From assembly GCF_019956415.1 (NCBI RefSeq), contig NZ_JAHBDK010000017.1, positions 62,001 through 126,000 on the forward strand: a DNA stretch of 64,000 nucleotides, given 5' to 3'. Source of the DNA: Pseudomonas sp. GL-B-19 (lineage in GTDB: Bacteria; Pseudomonadota; Gammaproteobacteria; Pseudomonadales; Pseudomonadaceae). The notes under the pieces were generated by a model, which was not told the origin of the DNA, did not search any database, and was given only the letters and a program-made list of their open reading frames with translations. How positions within the stretch are numbered: the stretch's first letter is position 1; every line of letters begins with the position of its first letter. This document shows, one piece after another, positions 63,908 to 64,000 of the stretch. The translations under genes were made by a program, and so were the position numbers.

Positions 63908-64000
63908 TCAACGGTATTGGAGGAAGACGTTGTCTCGCCCGAACTGGTCACGCAAGGCTTGAATCAACGCATCCGCCGGGTCGATTCGCCAGGTCTCGCC
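63908..64000 (-). CDS. dnaE: DNA polymerase III subunit alpha, last 30 codons
   Basis: The last 93 bases read, on the minus strand, WRIDPADALIQAL... and end in FGRDNVFLQYR before TGA. This is the C-terminal end of Pseudomonas DnaE, and the place before accA fits. The rest lies outside the window. Confidence 0.88.
   Translation of the reverse strand, partial: GETWRIDPADALIQALRDQFGRDNVFLQYR

Overview
The window looks like chromosomal DNA of a fluorescent Pseudomonas (P. fluorescens group). The case rests on high G+C coding sequence, the block recX-recA-pncC-mutS-fdxA-rsmZ-rpoS-nlpD-pcm-surE-truD-ispF-fghA-adhC-gfnR-ispD-ftsB-eno-kdsA-pyrG-tilS-accA-dnaE in the order known from P. aeruginosa, a recognisable RsmZ small RNA, and at least thirteen REP/BIME-type inverted repeats built on the GTGGGAGCGAGC...GCTCGCGA theme in intergenic gaps. 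All 64 kb reads as ordinary chromosome with small accessory pockets; there is no rRNA operon, transposase or CRISPR array.

Layout. 1-4.6 kb: 3' part of a penicillin-acylase-type hydrolase, then an overlapping exonuclease/ATP-dependent DNA ligase pair. 4.9-9.1 kb: a five-gene basic amino acid ABC transporter operon (aotJQMOP type). 9.2-13.9 kb: a small proline-rich protein, dcd, a cold-shock protein, a secreted YwqK/MORN-like repeat protein, a DUF481 outer-membrane-type protein and an ATL-type alkylation repair protein. 13.9-19.5 kb: ampG, proS, a lipoprotein and dinB with a LexA box. 19.75-20.2 kb: two identical initiator tRNA-Met units. 20.4-24.4 kb: the mprF plus VirJ-like operon for aminoacyl-phosphatidylglycerol. 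24.4-26.6 kb: an accessory pocket with a RelE/Phd toxin-antitoxin pair, a DUF6124-type gene behind a highly structured leader, and a decayed duplicate of that gene's 3' end. 26.6-34 kb: kup, rimO, a YjaB-like acetyltransferase, a pseudouridine-synthase-like protein without its catalytic Asp, yehS, rhlG and trmO. 34-41.9 kb: fpr/finR, dgkA, erdR, a DTW-domain tRNA modification protein, a PA3611-like secreted protein, a lone ribbon-helix-helix protein, a LOG-family nucleosidase, recX and recA. 42-44.2 kb: pncC, a holin and a LexA/CI-type repressor before mutS, which is the usual tailocin locus reduced to regulator and holin. 44.2-64 kb: the conserved mutS-to-dnaE block.

How the genes connect. 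DNA damage control is a theme: recA and dinB each carry a LexA box, and the S24-type repressor beside mutS should be cleaved on RecA activation, releasing a holin promoter that carries three near-perfect operator palindromes. The envelope is served by mprF/VirJ, ampG, nlpD, kdsA and ispD/ispF. Stress and lifestyle control converge around rpoS and rsmZ, with a GacA-type upstream element about 180 bp before rsmZ. Formaldehyde detoxification (adhC, fghA, gfnR) and superoxide-responsive flavoprotein electron transfer (fpr/finR) are complete divergent modules. The points most worth a second look are the structured, possibly C4-like leader at 25.83-26.02 kb, the reduced tailocin locus with its operator array, the Asp-less pseudouridine synthase, and the exonuclease-ligase pair without its usual helicase and phosphoesterase partners.
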